Of a stretch of 64,000 nucleotides of DNA, positions 13,820 to 22,892 are shown piece after piece (the first letter of the stretch is position 1; every line of letters starts with the position of its first letter). Position numbers and translations under genes: made by a program. The notes beneath the pieces are model-generated. The model saw only the letters and a list, made by a program, of their open reading frames with translations, was not told where the DNA came from and did not search any database. The stretch spans positions 62,001 to 126,000 of the forward strand of contig JABCPU010000167.1 of assembly GCA_016800925.1 (NCBI GenBank), given 5' to 3'. The stretch comes from Suillus spraguei (Eukaryota; Basidiomycota; Agaricomycetes; Boletales; Suillaceae).

Positions 13820-14460
13820 AGGAAGCAGCGCGCAAAGAAGAGAAAAAGAAAAACAAGCACAAGTACACTCCAATTCTTGAAACAGGCATTCCTAACGAGC
13901 CGGCTATCACGCCATGTTCCTATGTTCTCCAAAAGCTCGATAAGGGAGAGTACGTTGAGTTGTGGTACTTCACCAATGACGGCTTAGACGAAGCCAGTAT
14001 CAAAAAAACCATTGATGATGACGCCATGATCCTTTCCACGCTGGCAGACGGCTCAACAGCCTGGGTGTCTTCTGCTTCCACGCGAAACGCGCGATCAGTA
14101 GTGAACGATGAAGATCTACCATTCAAGGAATTTTGCCAAGCTTGTCCTCGTTTTCTGACAGCAATAGGGGAAGTGGATTGGCCGGAAGATAGAATTCGAA
14201 TGATGGCGCGCTTCTGGATGAACATCCAAGTTCACAAGTATCGCTCTTTAAGAGATCCCATAGCCCATAAGACTCTCTTGACCTATCAAGCCGAGCAACG
14301 GAGACGATGGCACGTCGCCACAAAGTCCTCAGTCGGACTGTACGACATCTCCGTCGTCAATGAGAAGGTTCTACAAGACACGAGGGAGAAGGTATATTGG
14401 GAAGAACGCAATAAACGAGACAATGCTCGCGACTACAAGTGGAAAATTTTTAAATTTGTT

Positions 14461-14625
14461 GATGCCACACTCGCCACATGCTACCCGCTTCACGCTACAT
14501 GCCTCCCGCTACACGCTACATGCCACACTCGCTATATACCACCTGCTTCACGCTACATGTCACCCGCTACATGCTACATACCACTCGCTACACGCCTCAC
14601 GCCACACGCTGTATTATATGCACAT
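14461..14625 (+). repeat. CACGCTACATGC minisatellite inside gag
   Basis: About ten imperfect copies of a ~14-16 bp unit built from CACGCTACATGCC / CCCGCTACATGCTACA. It is translated in frame as His/Ala/Thr/Tyr/Pro-rich repeats (LHATC, RYMSPATCY). It lies between the helical N-terminal part and the zinc-knuckle part of gag and probably expanded after insertion of the element. Confidence 0.75.
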
Positions 14626-14959
14626 CATCTCTTGCCACAGTCCGATCAATGTACTAGCTCATCGAGACAACGAGACTGGAAAGACTCTCGCAAGCGATCA
14701 GCTTCGCCCGAACACTCGGGCAGGGGGAAAAGGCAATGTCAGGATTTTCGTTCGAGCGCAAACGGAGGAGTCCTCTCCGCTTGCGCTGTCTGCCTCGGAC
14801 GAAACCCTCACAGGATTATCGAGTGCAAGGCACTTCAAACTTGGGACGACGCTTTCGACACCCTATGCTCCCGCATTGGCAAACTCCTCACCATGCGAGA
14901 CGGCAAGTCAATCTGCAGCGACTGGCAACGAGTCAGCGGGTGTTCAGAAAGTACTCACG

Positions 14960-17023
14960 ATCGAAGGCACTTTTGTTCAGGATGTGGTGCCTCCACTCAC
15001 GGAGCTCAGACGTGTCCTCGAGCACAGAAGGCTTGAAGCACTTACCCCATATAATCCGAAGGTTTGGGAGTCGAAGCTGGCGTCAAATGGTCTTCTTGAC
15101 AGGTACCCACATATACCCGAAGGATTGCGTCGAGGCTTTCGTCTTCATATTCCTACTATTAGCATCACTCAATCCCCGCCGAACAAGCAATCTATTGTTA
15201 CATATCAACAAGAATTCCTTAATATTGTCCAAACTGAGCTTAAGAAGGGAAGGTATATCGGACCGCTTCGAGCAAAAGAAGTCGAGGACCTCATCGGTCC
15301 TTTTCAAACATCTCCTTTTTCCATCATCCCCAAGCCAGGCCGCCCTGGACGCTATCGCATCATTCAGAACTTTTCATTTCCTCATGCTGCTTCCTCGAAG
15401 TTTCCTAATTCTTCTATCAATTCTTACATCAATTCCGATAATTTTCCCAGTACTTGGGGTACCTTCCACGTCATTGCGCTTACAATCAGTCGTTTACCAC
15501 CGGGATCGCAAATCGCGATCAGGGACATATCAGAGGCGTACCGCACTGTACCCATTCATCCATCACAATGGCCAGGGTCAGTTGCCCGTATCTCCGACGA
15601 CCTTTTTTGCATCGACACTTGTATGTGTTTCGGTCAGCGTCCTTCGGCGGGAGCATACGGGTCCCTTGCTGATGCAGGACTCGATTTATTTCGTTCTCAA
15701 GGAATCGGGCCCGCATCTAGATGGGTTGATGACCATATGTTCATACGCATTCTCAAACAGTACATTCCAGACTACAATGAAAAGAGACGGACATGGCACC
15801 AAGATATCGTTGAAAGAGGGAAGCATCAGGATGGGGGGAGAATATGGTTTGGAGGCTTCATATTCGAGGACGGCTCTTTGGAAGAGTTCGATGAAGACTG
15901 TCAGTTTCCAATTAGAGATCTGTCGGGAGCATCACCCAGGTCAATCGAGGACGCGAAGTTCTCCTGTAACTTATCGGACATTGATGATGCCTCAGACGAG
16001 CTCAATATTCCCTGGGAACCTCTCAAGGACAAGGACTTCGCGTATGTCAATCCATACATTGGCATTATGTGGGACTTGGCGCAGAACAAAGTCTACCTCG
16101 ACGAGAATAAAAAGAAGAAGTATCTATCAGCAATCGAAGTTTGGCAAAACCGCAGTACCCACGTGCTCAATGACATACAGCAACTATACAGTAAGTTGCT
16201 ACATACCACGCTTGTTGTTCCGAAAGGACACGCATATCTTACGTCGCTCGAAGCTATGTTGTGCCTCGCTTTTGATAAGCCTTTTCTCCCACGAAGGCCT
16301 GTCAAAAGCCTCAATTCTGATCTTTCCTGGTGGAAAACTCTGTTGCGGAGCTCTTTCGTCAGACGCACAATCCCTAGACCTCTCAGTCTGTATAACCCAG
16401 AAGCATATTCAGATGCTATCTCTGGGTTTGGAATCGCTATCACAATCGGAGTCAAATGGCGAGCCTGGCGTCTTCAAAAAGGATGGCAAACCCTCAATGG
16501 TAAAAAAGACATCGGGTGGGCAGAAGCTGTCGGCTTCGAGCTACTTATTATCTACCTTGTCGGGATGGGAGGATCACAACGTCATTTCAAAGTCTTTGGG
16601 GACAATCAAGGAGTCATCGAGGGCTGGAGAAACGGACGCAGTAGGAATTCAGCCGTCAACGAGGTCTTTCGTCGAATCTTCATCTTTATCGACAATTCCG
16701 CCAAATCTTACTCGTTTCACCCCACATACATCGCTAGCAAAGAAAACCCCGCAGATGATCCTTCCAGAGGAGTCTACGGCAGCGCAAAAGACCTATTGCC
16801 AGATCTCCCCATTCCCACAGCGCTCGATCCATTCATTGTCGATCCATTCATTGCCTCTACAGATCCGAGAAGATATAGTACAGATGGAATCCAATCAGTT
16901 GCCCCCGTCACATCTGCTCTCAACAGTTCCAATGAAACTGTTGAAAAAGACACAGGTATCATCAGTGACGCGCTCTATCATATCCACCAGAGACAGCAAT
17001 ATCCGTCTGGACTCGCGCTTTAG
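14960..17023 (+). CDS. Reverse transcriptase-RNase H of DIRS-like element
   Basis: The start is unresolved; the frame is open from well upstream in overlap with gag, and conserved sequence begins near 15050 (LTPYNPKVWESKL). RT motifs are RYRIIQNFSFP, motif A in IRDISEAYRTVPIHP, FGQRPSAGAYG, and motif C as RWVDDHMFIR, so the usual YxDD box is xVDD. RNase H follows: AYSDAISGFGIAI (first Asp), AEAVGFELL (Glu) and VFGDNQGVIEGW (second Asp). The frame is open to the stop at 17021-17023 with no break, so this enzyme alone may still be intact. It copies the element's RNA. Confidence 0.85.
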   Translation: MEGTFVQDVVPPLTELRRVLEHRRLEALTPYNPKVWESKLASNGLLDRYPHIPEGLRRGFRLHIPTISITQSPPNKQSIVTYQQEFLNIVQTELKKGRYIGPLRAKEVEDLIGPFQTSPFSIIPKPGRPGRYRIIQNFSFPHAASSKFPNSSINSYINSDNFPSTWGTFHVIALTISRLPPGSQIAIRDISEAYRTVPIHPSQWPGSVARISDDLFCIDTCMCFGQRPSAGAYGSLADAGLDLFRSQGIGPASRWVDDHMFIRILKQYIPDYNEKRRTWHQDIVERGKHQDGGRIWFGGFIFEDGSLEEFDEDCQFPIRDLSGASPRSIEDAKFSCNLSDIDDASDELNIPWEPLKDKDFAYVNPYIGIMWDLAQNKVYLDENKKKKYLSAIEVWQNRSTHVLNDIQQLYSKLLHTTLVVPKGHAYLTSLEAMLCLAFDKPFLPRRPVKSLNSDLSWWKTLLRSSFVRRTIPRPLSLYNPEAYSDAISGFGIAITIGVKWRAWRLQKGWQTLNGKKDIGWAEAVGFELLIIYLVGMGGSQRHFKVFGDNQGVIEGWRNGRSRNSAVNEVFRRIFIFIDNSAKSYSFHPTYIASKENPADDPSRGVYGSAKDLLPDLPIPTALDPFIVDPFIASTDPRRYSTDGIQSVAPVTSALNSSNETVEKDTGIISDALYHIHQRQQYPSGLAL

Positions 17024-18472
17024 CACACCTCTTCCACCAGACCCCATAGCGAAACCTTTACCATATAAGACAGGTCTCATACCAATACCCTCGCAATTGC
17101 GTCCACACTGTCTAGCGCGAGAGAGACTAAAACTCTGGTTTCCGTCAGAAACCAGAATAGCGAGAGGAGCAGATGGACTTTTTCTGGCGATTGCAGAAGA
17201 AGACCTGCAGCGGGTCTTGACCATAATGAATCTATCATGGGCACCGGGAACGAGAGAATGTTATGGAGCAGGACTTTTAGTATTTCACGTCTTCTGTGAC
17301 GAGAGGAGCGTACCAGAAGAGCAAAGATGTCCAGTGGACACGAGGACCATGCTGAATTTTGTTGCGAGTTGCGCCGGGTCCTATTCCGGAAAAACAATAT
17401 CGAACTACGTCTATGCTGTTAAAGCTTGGCATACACTGCATGGTCAGCCTTGGGAGATTCAGCAAGACGAACTCAAAGCATCCTTGGACGGCGCATCAGA
17501 ACTCACTCCGGATACCTCCAAACGACTCAAACGCGAACCCTTCACTGTAAAATTCATTCTCGACATCCGCACCCACATCAGGAAATTCACACATTCCTTA
17601 ACATGCTTAATCAGCTTAACTCACTTATCTCAAAACTTGTTTGCTCTCTCTCACATCATTCACCTGGCATATCTTATATTTTTTGAGTGCGAAATACAAT
17701 AAAACATGTATATTAATATATCTCAACTTTTTTTTTCTGAATTCATTCACATTGAAATTTTGGACAAGTAGATTCAATTTCACCAAGGCAGTTAAGTGTA
17801 AATAAGTCCGCATAAGGGCACGTCAAGGAATGTGTGAATTTCCTGATGCATCTAAATCTATCAGCACCTCTCGACGCAGCAGTATTCGCGTGTTTGACGA
17901 GTGCCTTTTATGGCCTATGTCGCACTGGAGAGCTCACAGTCAAGTCGATGAAAGCGTTTGATCCAACAAAAAACGTCAAGCGCTCGAATCTAGAGATGGA
18001 CGTCGAAGATAGACATGAACTTAGAGTAACGAAGATATTTTTGCCACGCACCAAAGTTGCAATGGCCGGAGAAGGAGTATACTGGGCGCAACAACAAGAT
18101 CTCTCGGACCCCAAAGCCGCTATCCTTAATCACCTTTTAATCAACGATCCTTCGCAAGATAGCCACCTCTTCGCCTGGAAGCACAAAAATGGCATGAGAC
18201 CATTAACCAGGTCCGAATTCTGGAAACGGATCAGCAGAATAGTTAAAAGAGCAGGACTGGGAAATCTCAAAAGCCATGGCTTACGAATTGGGGGAACTTT
18301 GGAGTATTTGCTTCGAGGAGTGCCGTTTGACGTGGTCAAATCTATGGGAAGGTGGTCGAGCGAAGCGTTCACCATTTATTTGCGCAAACATGCGTTAATT
18401 TTGGCACCTTACCTGCAAGAGTCACCTGCCTTGGAACCCTTCACTCGCTATACTATGCCTCCAATACGCTGA
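16884..18472 (+). pseudogene. Tyrosine recombinase of DIRS-like element, split by an insertion
   Basis: The frame opens at ATG 16884, overlapping the RT end, and is cut at 17575 by the second 273 bp element. It continues from 17851 (T|HLNLSAPLDAAVF) to the stop at 18470-18472. Catalytic signatures are visible after the insertion: the first Arg in FYGLCRTGEL, H-x-x-R in KSHGLRIGG, GRWSS in place of the third conserved motif, and the likely nucleophile Tyr in FTIYLRKHA. The N-terminal part has the SAM-like arm-binding helices. It would integrate the circular cDNA. It is non-functional in this copy. Confidence 0.82.
17576..17848. mobile_element. 273 bp MITE-like TIR element, copy B (in recombinase)
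   Basis: Same length, ends and internal sequence as the copy at 13547-13819, with four transition differences. The flanking 2 bp duplication is CA (17574-17575 and 17849-17850). Deleting the element and one CA restores the recombinase frame. The orientation is the same as copy A. Two near-identical copies in one retroelement indicate recent activity. Confidence 0.85.
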
Positions 18473-18960
18473 TAAGGTGAGCTTACATCACTCGCCCTTC
18501 TCCTTCGAGGCGGGAGTCCATGCTGCGCCTGACGCGTCGCAGGGCTCCTTAGAGTTGGGAATCACGGCTCATCCTGGACTTTCACAGGTCGGTGTTTCGG
18601 GTCGTAAAACCCTGCGGGTTTTAAGCCCAAATAGCTGCGCGACACTCACTATTTGTATAATCAGATATCATTAGCTGGATAATATATCTGATTCTCTTCG
18701 TTCCGTCACGAAAATCGGCAGCAGCACATAGATGTGTCTAAATCATTGCGATAACTGTTCACCATGACCAAGGTGGAACATTTGCCTGAGCCTAGATTTG
18801 GAAGCCATCATTGCGTTTTGGCATGGTTTATGCTTCGCAGGCACAAATTATTCCATCGTCTGCTTTCACAAGATATATTTCTTGCGGCCGAAGCTCCAGA
18901 CCTGCACACGCATTAAATAACTGACGGTCAATAAATTTTGAATTTTTCGAACAGTCGCGA
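18473..18960. other. 3' non-coding region of the retroelement
   Basis: No ORF. It holds a short GC-rich hairpin-like stretch (AAAACCCTGCGGGTTTTAAG, near 18607) that could act in transcript 3'-end formation or as an element terminus. The element end is not resolved here. Confidence 0.35.
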
Positions 18961-19062
18961 GTCACACAAGGTGTTCGGAGGCCAATGAAAGCTATTTACC
19001 TTACTAGGAAGGTTCTGAGAAGTGGGAACCTTGGAAGTAGAGCACTGTGGTCTGGCTTTCCA
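18961..19062. repeat. Right copy of ~100 bp inverted repeat
   Basis: Reverse complement of 11102-11204. It ends 18 bp downstream of the stop codon of the DUF218 gene (19081-19083 on the minus strand), so that gene's 3' UTR now runs into it. Confidence 0.75.
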
Positions 19063-19080
19063 TAAATTATAGAATGTCAT

Positions 19081-20255
19081 CTATTCATAAACGTCCCAAG
19101 GTAACGGCCCGTCGTACACCATCCTCGCATCATCAGGACACCACTCCAACAGCCCCCTCAACTCCGGTGCAGACCCATGATAAGAGTGAAACCGCAAAAA
19201 CGGGTTGCGCGCCCGCCGCTTAGCGAGCAAAAAATCGTGGCATCCATACAAGTCAAGCTTATACGGCGCGTATCCATTAGTAACCTAAACGCTAGTTGAA
19301 CACGCGCAAGACCACGAGGAAGACGAGTGATGCTTACTTCGCCGATACGAGCGGACTCTTCGGTAGCGGAGGGTCCGATGCCGATGTATTCGAAGTGATG
19401 AGGGGGGAATCGGAGGGCTGTGCGGTGGAGCTCTTCGAAACGGCGGCGTTTCATTTCGTAGCCGACGATGGTGACCTGTGTGGGGTACCGGCCTGTCACC
19501 TCGTGAAAACGAGCTAGGGAGAATAAGAGGTTTTGGAATGAGTCGAGGGCGTAGGTCTCTGTTGTTGCACGGAGGAAATAGGACTGGGGGGATGTTTGCT
19601 CCGAGTCGGGGTGGAAGAGTCCTAGACTTGTTGCTAAGCGCATGTAAGATTCTGCTTCTGTCGTGGTCGACTGCAGTCTAGTTTGGCCTCTGGAAGAAAG
19701 ATAAGCGAAATGAAGGTATTTTTCTGGGTTGGATACCTGCCCGCTGAAAACGAGTAGAGATGAATCATCTTTTAGCGTTATTTCTACTCTGAAATCTATC
19801 AGTTTTGTGATTTTGTGATTTGGTAGGAGGACATACCCTCGTTTGATGTGTTCTACGAATGCAGAAATCCTGTAACTGCCTCCCCCTCTCTGGTATTCCT
19901 CTAGCATCCATCGGTCCACGTCTAACACCTGCTCAGGCTGCGTACCAGTCCAAATTGCATGACCTGGAACGATGACAAGATGAGAGAGGTTTTCTAGAGT
20001 TGCATCACGAGCTATGGTCGAGAGGATGCTCTGAGGGGGCGTGTAAGCTACCAGTGAAGGCAAAGAAGAGGAGAATATGAAAGCGAGGTTGTATGAGAAT
20101 GAAACGCAGAAGCATCCTGCGAGGATGATGATGCTTAGGTTCGTGAACCTTGATCGTGTACGTAGGAGGCTTAGAGCGCGTTTGAGGTCGGACGAGGAGA
20201 ATGTGCGAAGGTGTTGGGAGGTTCCTCGTTTGGATGAGACTGGTGAGGGAAGCAT
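19081..20255 (-). CDS. Fungal DUF218 (YdcF-like) membrane-anchored protein
   Basis: One predicted membrane segment near residues 35-60 (NLSIIILAGCFCVSF) is followed by a DUF218 domain: HLVIVPGHAIW, then FSGGQTR, EAESYMRLA, TYALDSFQNLLFSLARF and TIVGYEMKRRRFEELH. Two introns are needed. Intron 19285-19337 (GTAAGC...TTTAG) joins ARIGE to VTNGYAPYKLDLYGCHD and yields the conserved C-terminus ending PWDVYE. Intron 19690-19740 has GC-AG ends and rebuilds FSGGQTR. Without them the frame runs into a spurious tail. The stop is at 19081-19083. DUF218 proteins are probable cell-envelope or secretory-pathway enzymes of unknown reaction. It is divergent from the HAD gene across 272 bp. Confidence 0.78.
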
Positions 20256-20527
20256 GGGACTGCGATGATATGAAACGCGTGATCCAGTTAGTCGTTAACC
20301 TTTGCCCATGTACTACTTGGTGATTGCAAAACCGAAGCTGTTCTAGTCACGTGAGATCCATGTTTCATTACTTTCCGTGTGAGTCCCGAGTACTGTTTCA
20401 ATATTCAGGCTTTTGAGAGTCAGTGCCACGCTTGGACAGCCTTGTGCTCACGACCTGGAAATAATAGGTGCTCTTCAGTTTAGCTGCTGGTTGCCCCTAC
20501 TTCCCGCGACGTTTTTCAGCTGCAGGC
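20256..20527. promoter_or_regulatory. Bidirectional intergenic promoter region
   Basis: 272 bp separate the start codons of two divergent genes (minus-strand DUF218 and plus-strand HAD hydrolase). It contains a GTCACGTGAG (E-box-like CACGTG core) near 20347. No TATA box is obvious. Shared regulation is inferred from layout only. Confidence 0.4.
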
Positions 20528-22247
20528 ATGTTGATTCCTCGACGCATAGGTGCAAAATATGGCAATAGGGTGACGGTCAAGCAGATCGTACGCTACTTGA
20601 CTGGTGAGCGCATTGCCCCATGATCATCAATTTAAAATTTGGTACAATGGCTCACGTGTTTTCAAACAGGTCCAGGGAACGCAGCCAAGCCTTGTTCGCG
20701 GCTGGCATTCGCATTTGACATCGTATGGTTTGGACATGGTGTCATGAGACTGTTCAATGACTCACTGCGTCTTGTGTTCTTCTCAGGATGGTGTTCTCAT
20801 TCGTGGAAAGAACCCTCTGCCTGCTGCCAAAGAAGCGCTATCGATCCTCGATGGCAACAATAAACTCGGCCTGTACTTGTGTTTTCTTGCTGTTTATCAT
20901 CCAGCTAGCTGACTCGCTCAAAGCAAGATACCCTTTATTCTAGTAAATGCTTGCTTTGTCCTTCTGCGATGTAAGTATTGATTTGTCGCTGCAGCTCACC
21001 AACGGTGGTGGTGTAAGCGAAGAGGAACGGTGTCGCAAGTTGAGTTCGCAGCTCGGCGTACAGGTGCTAGATCAAAGCTGTCCTGAGTCCTATTTTTTCC
21101 TGACAAGTTTGGACAGATTCATCCCGACCAATTCATACAGGCTCACACTGTTCTGAAGTCTATTGTACACAAGTATGCTGGCATGCCAGTTTTGGTTCTT
21201 GGAGGCAAGGGTGATACCCTTCGGAGAGTCGCGGAAGGGTGCATAACTCTTGTAGCTTGGTATCCGAATGTTATTGATGGAATTTCGATTGACTGTAGAT
21301 ACGGTTTCCAGAAAGTCTATACTACCCTCGATATTCTCGCTTGGAACCCATCGCAAGTTATTTACTTCCTTCATAATTCTGACTCGACTTTGTTGTTTTC
21401 CCAGGATATGGCCTTTCCACGACCTCACACAAGAAGAAAGAGCGTCCGTTAGGGTAATATTTTCACCCGTTGAAGCGAACAGCTTATACAGACATGATAA
21501 CACAGCCTACTGACTTCACCAAGATCCATTTTGGCGCGATCTTTGTCTTCCATGATCCTAGAAATTGGGCTCTCGACACCCAAATTATGTGCGATGTGAT
21601 CCAGGGTATCATTGGAGGATCTCATGAAACCAATCATACACGAAAGCCTGTTGATCTAGTATTTTGCAACCCCGATGTAATATGGCAATCGGACTTTGAG
21701 GCGCCTCGTATGGGCCAAGGATCATTTAGAGTTGCATTCCAGGCTGTTTTCCAGGTGAATTTGTCATTCACCACTAAATCCCATCGAGAACAATCTGATG
21801 CGCCGGTTTTGCAGTCATTGACAGGGTCCACTTATCCCTATATCCAGATTGGCAAACCAACTGAGGCCACGTACAAATTTGCTGAGACAATGCTCAAGCA
21901 TCGCTTACAGAGTGTATCCAAACCATCACTGTTCGTATCATGATTAAATCTGGTGCGACGTCCGCCCTCGTGGTCAGCTAACGACCATGCAATGCGCTAT
22001 ACAGGTATATGATTGGCGGTACGTATTTTGCATTTTTACCCTGCATGTGACCTTCAACTTTATTATCACCGCAGATAACCCAGAATCTGATATAGCGGGT
22101 GCAAACGCTGCAGGGTGGAAATCAATTCTAGTTCACACAGGTGTATATGATCCCCATCGTGGACTTCCAAATCATCAGCCCACTCACCAAGCAGAGGATG
22201 TCGCGGAGGCGGTTCGTTGGGCGTTAGAACAAGAATTCTACCCATAG
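20528..22247 (+). CDS. HAD-superfamily hydrolase, CECR5/YKR070W-like, 12 exons
   Basis: Joining 20528-20603, 20670-20722, 20787-20872, 20924-20942, 20995-21063, 21117-21238, 21299-21352, 21405-21453, 21506-21754, 21815-21930, 22005-22018 and 22075-22247 gives 1080 nt (359 residues plus stop) with every phase matching. HAD motif I is AFDIDGVLIRG and motif II lies in LLTNGGG; a cap region follows, then NPDVIWQ and TYPYIQIGKPT, and motif IV is MIGDNPESDIAGAN. The Arg-rich N-terminus fits mitochondrial import, as in yeast YKR070W. One intron (21353-21404) is GC-AG with a perfect GCAAGT donor, and the 11th exon is only 14 nt. Likely a phosphatase of unknown substrate. Intact. Confidence 0.88.
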
Positions 22248-22529
22248 ATCATCGATCTGAGACGTTCGCATAAATTTTACATCACGGTGGATGTTGTTAT
22301 CCCTTTGAGTGATCAGTGAGGAAGTTGATACATGACCCTGAAGGTGGTATCAACGCCGATGGCTGATGCAAGGTTAGCGAGTGGCAGCAAGGATGATTTA
22401 GACTAAGACTAATAAGCAGGTTTTAGGATTGGTCTAGACAACCTGTAATTATGTCCGAACCGTGTGCGTAATAACTTAAAACTGCGGGTTGATAAACGCA
22501 AATCCTAATAATCGGCCTCAGAGACAAAG

Positions 22530-22892
22530 TTAATTCCGCGGATCGGTAAAATGATATTTCATTGGTTTCGAGTTTGATCGTGAATAAAACTTCGTCGGAG
22601 GTTCTTGCAGGGCTATACAACCAGTGTCGTCTACACTACTAGGGCTGCTTGTGCATTGACAATTATTGGCTCTTCTATATGTTTTCAATTTCATTGGTAC
22701 CACTTCGACTGACGCGGCGATATCAACATATACATACCAATCCCCATATATCTGATTCAATCCAATGTCGCATTCATCTGAGTGGTTACGTGTCGGTGTT
22801 TCCAAGGCCATAAACCACTTCGCGCTGCTTACCTGCATAATTACTAAGCAAAAAGTAGCTTGGACTAGAACAACCAAACCCTCAAGCTTCAA
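22530..22892 (-). CDS. Putative small secreted protein (120 aa)
   Basis: The N-terminus reads MKLEGLVVLVQATFCLVIMQ followed by VSSA, a good signal peptide with likely cleavage after A24. The mature ~96 residues hold few Cys (CDIG, NCQC, GCIA) and aromatic stretches (YGDWYVYVD). No family is recognised. Single exon as read; it could extend through an intron. Sizes and features fit fungal small secreted proteins, but the evidence is only the ORF and its signal peptide. Confidence 0.4.
   Translation of the reverse strand: MKLEGLVVLVQATFCLVIMQVSSAKWFMALETPTRNHSDECDIGLNQIYGDWYVYVDIAASVEVVPMKLKTYRRANNCQCTSSPSSVDDTGCIALQEPPTKFYSRSNSKPMKYHFTDPRN

Larger units (their letters stand above)
13277..15036 (+). 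pseudogene. Gag-like ORF of DIRS-type element, split by an insertion
   Basis: Translation from ATG 13277 gives an acidic helical N-terminus, broken at codon 90 by the 273 bp element at 13547-13819. The frame resumes exactly after it (EE|EAARKEEKKK), so the ancestral ORF is clear. The C-terminus carries zinc-knuckle-like motifs (CAVCLGRNPH, then CSGCGASTHGAQTC and GCSESTHDRRHFC), as in nucleic-acid-binding Gag proteins of fungal DIRS-like elements. A low-complexity tandem repeat at 14461-14625 adds ~55 residues between the two parts. The end overlaps the RT ORF in another frame. Confidence 0.7.
13277..18700 (+). mobile_element. DIRS-like tyrosine-recombinase retrotransposon
   Basis: Three ORFs lie in the order gag, reverse transcriptase-RNase H, tyrosine recombinase. 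This is the hallmark of YR retroelements (DIRS/Ngaro/PAT group), which integrate with a recombinase rather than a DDE integrase; no integrase motif is present. The coding core is 13277-18472. The true termini are not resolved; the ~100 bp inverted repeats at 11102-11204 and 18961-19062 are candidates, or they belong to an older host element. Gag and recombinase are each broken by a MITE, so this copy is not autonomous. Confidence 0.75.

Noticed and set aside
14736..16880. Long open frame (part of 988 codons) overlapping the reverse transcriptase
   Set aside because: It is the upstream open extension of the recombinase frame; the RT-RNase H motifs are in the other frame, and this one is Ser/Leu-rich without motifs.
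13596..17813. Identical 62-codon minus-strand ORFs at 13596-13784 and 17625-17813
   Set aside because: They are the same frame in the two copies of the 273 bp MITE; too short and AT-rich to be a gene.
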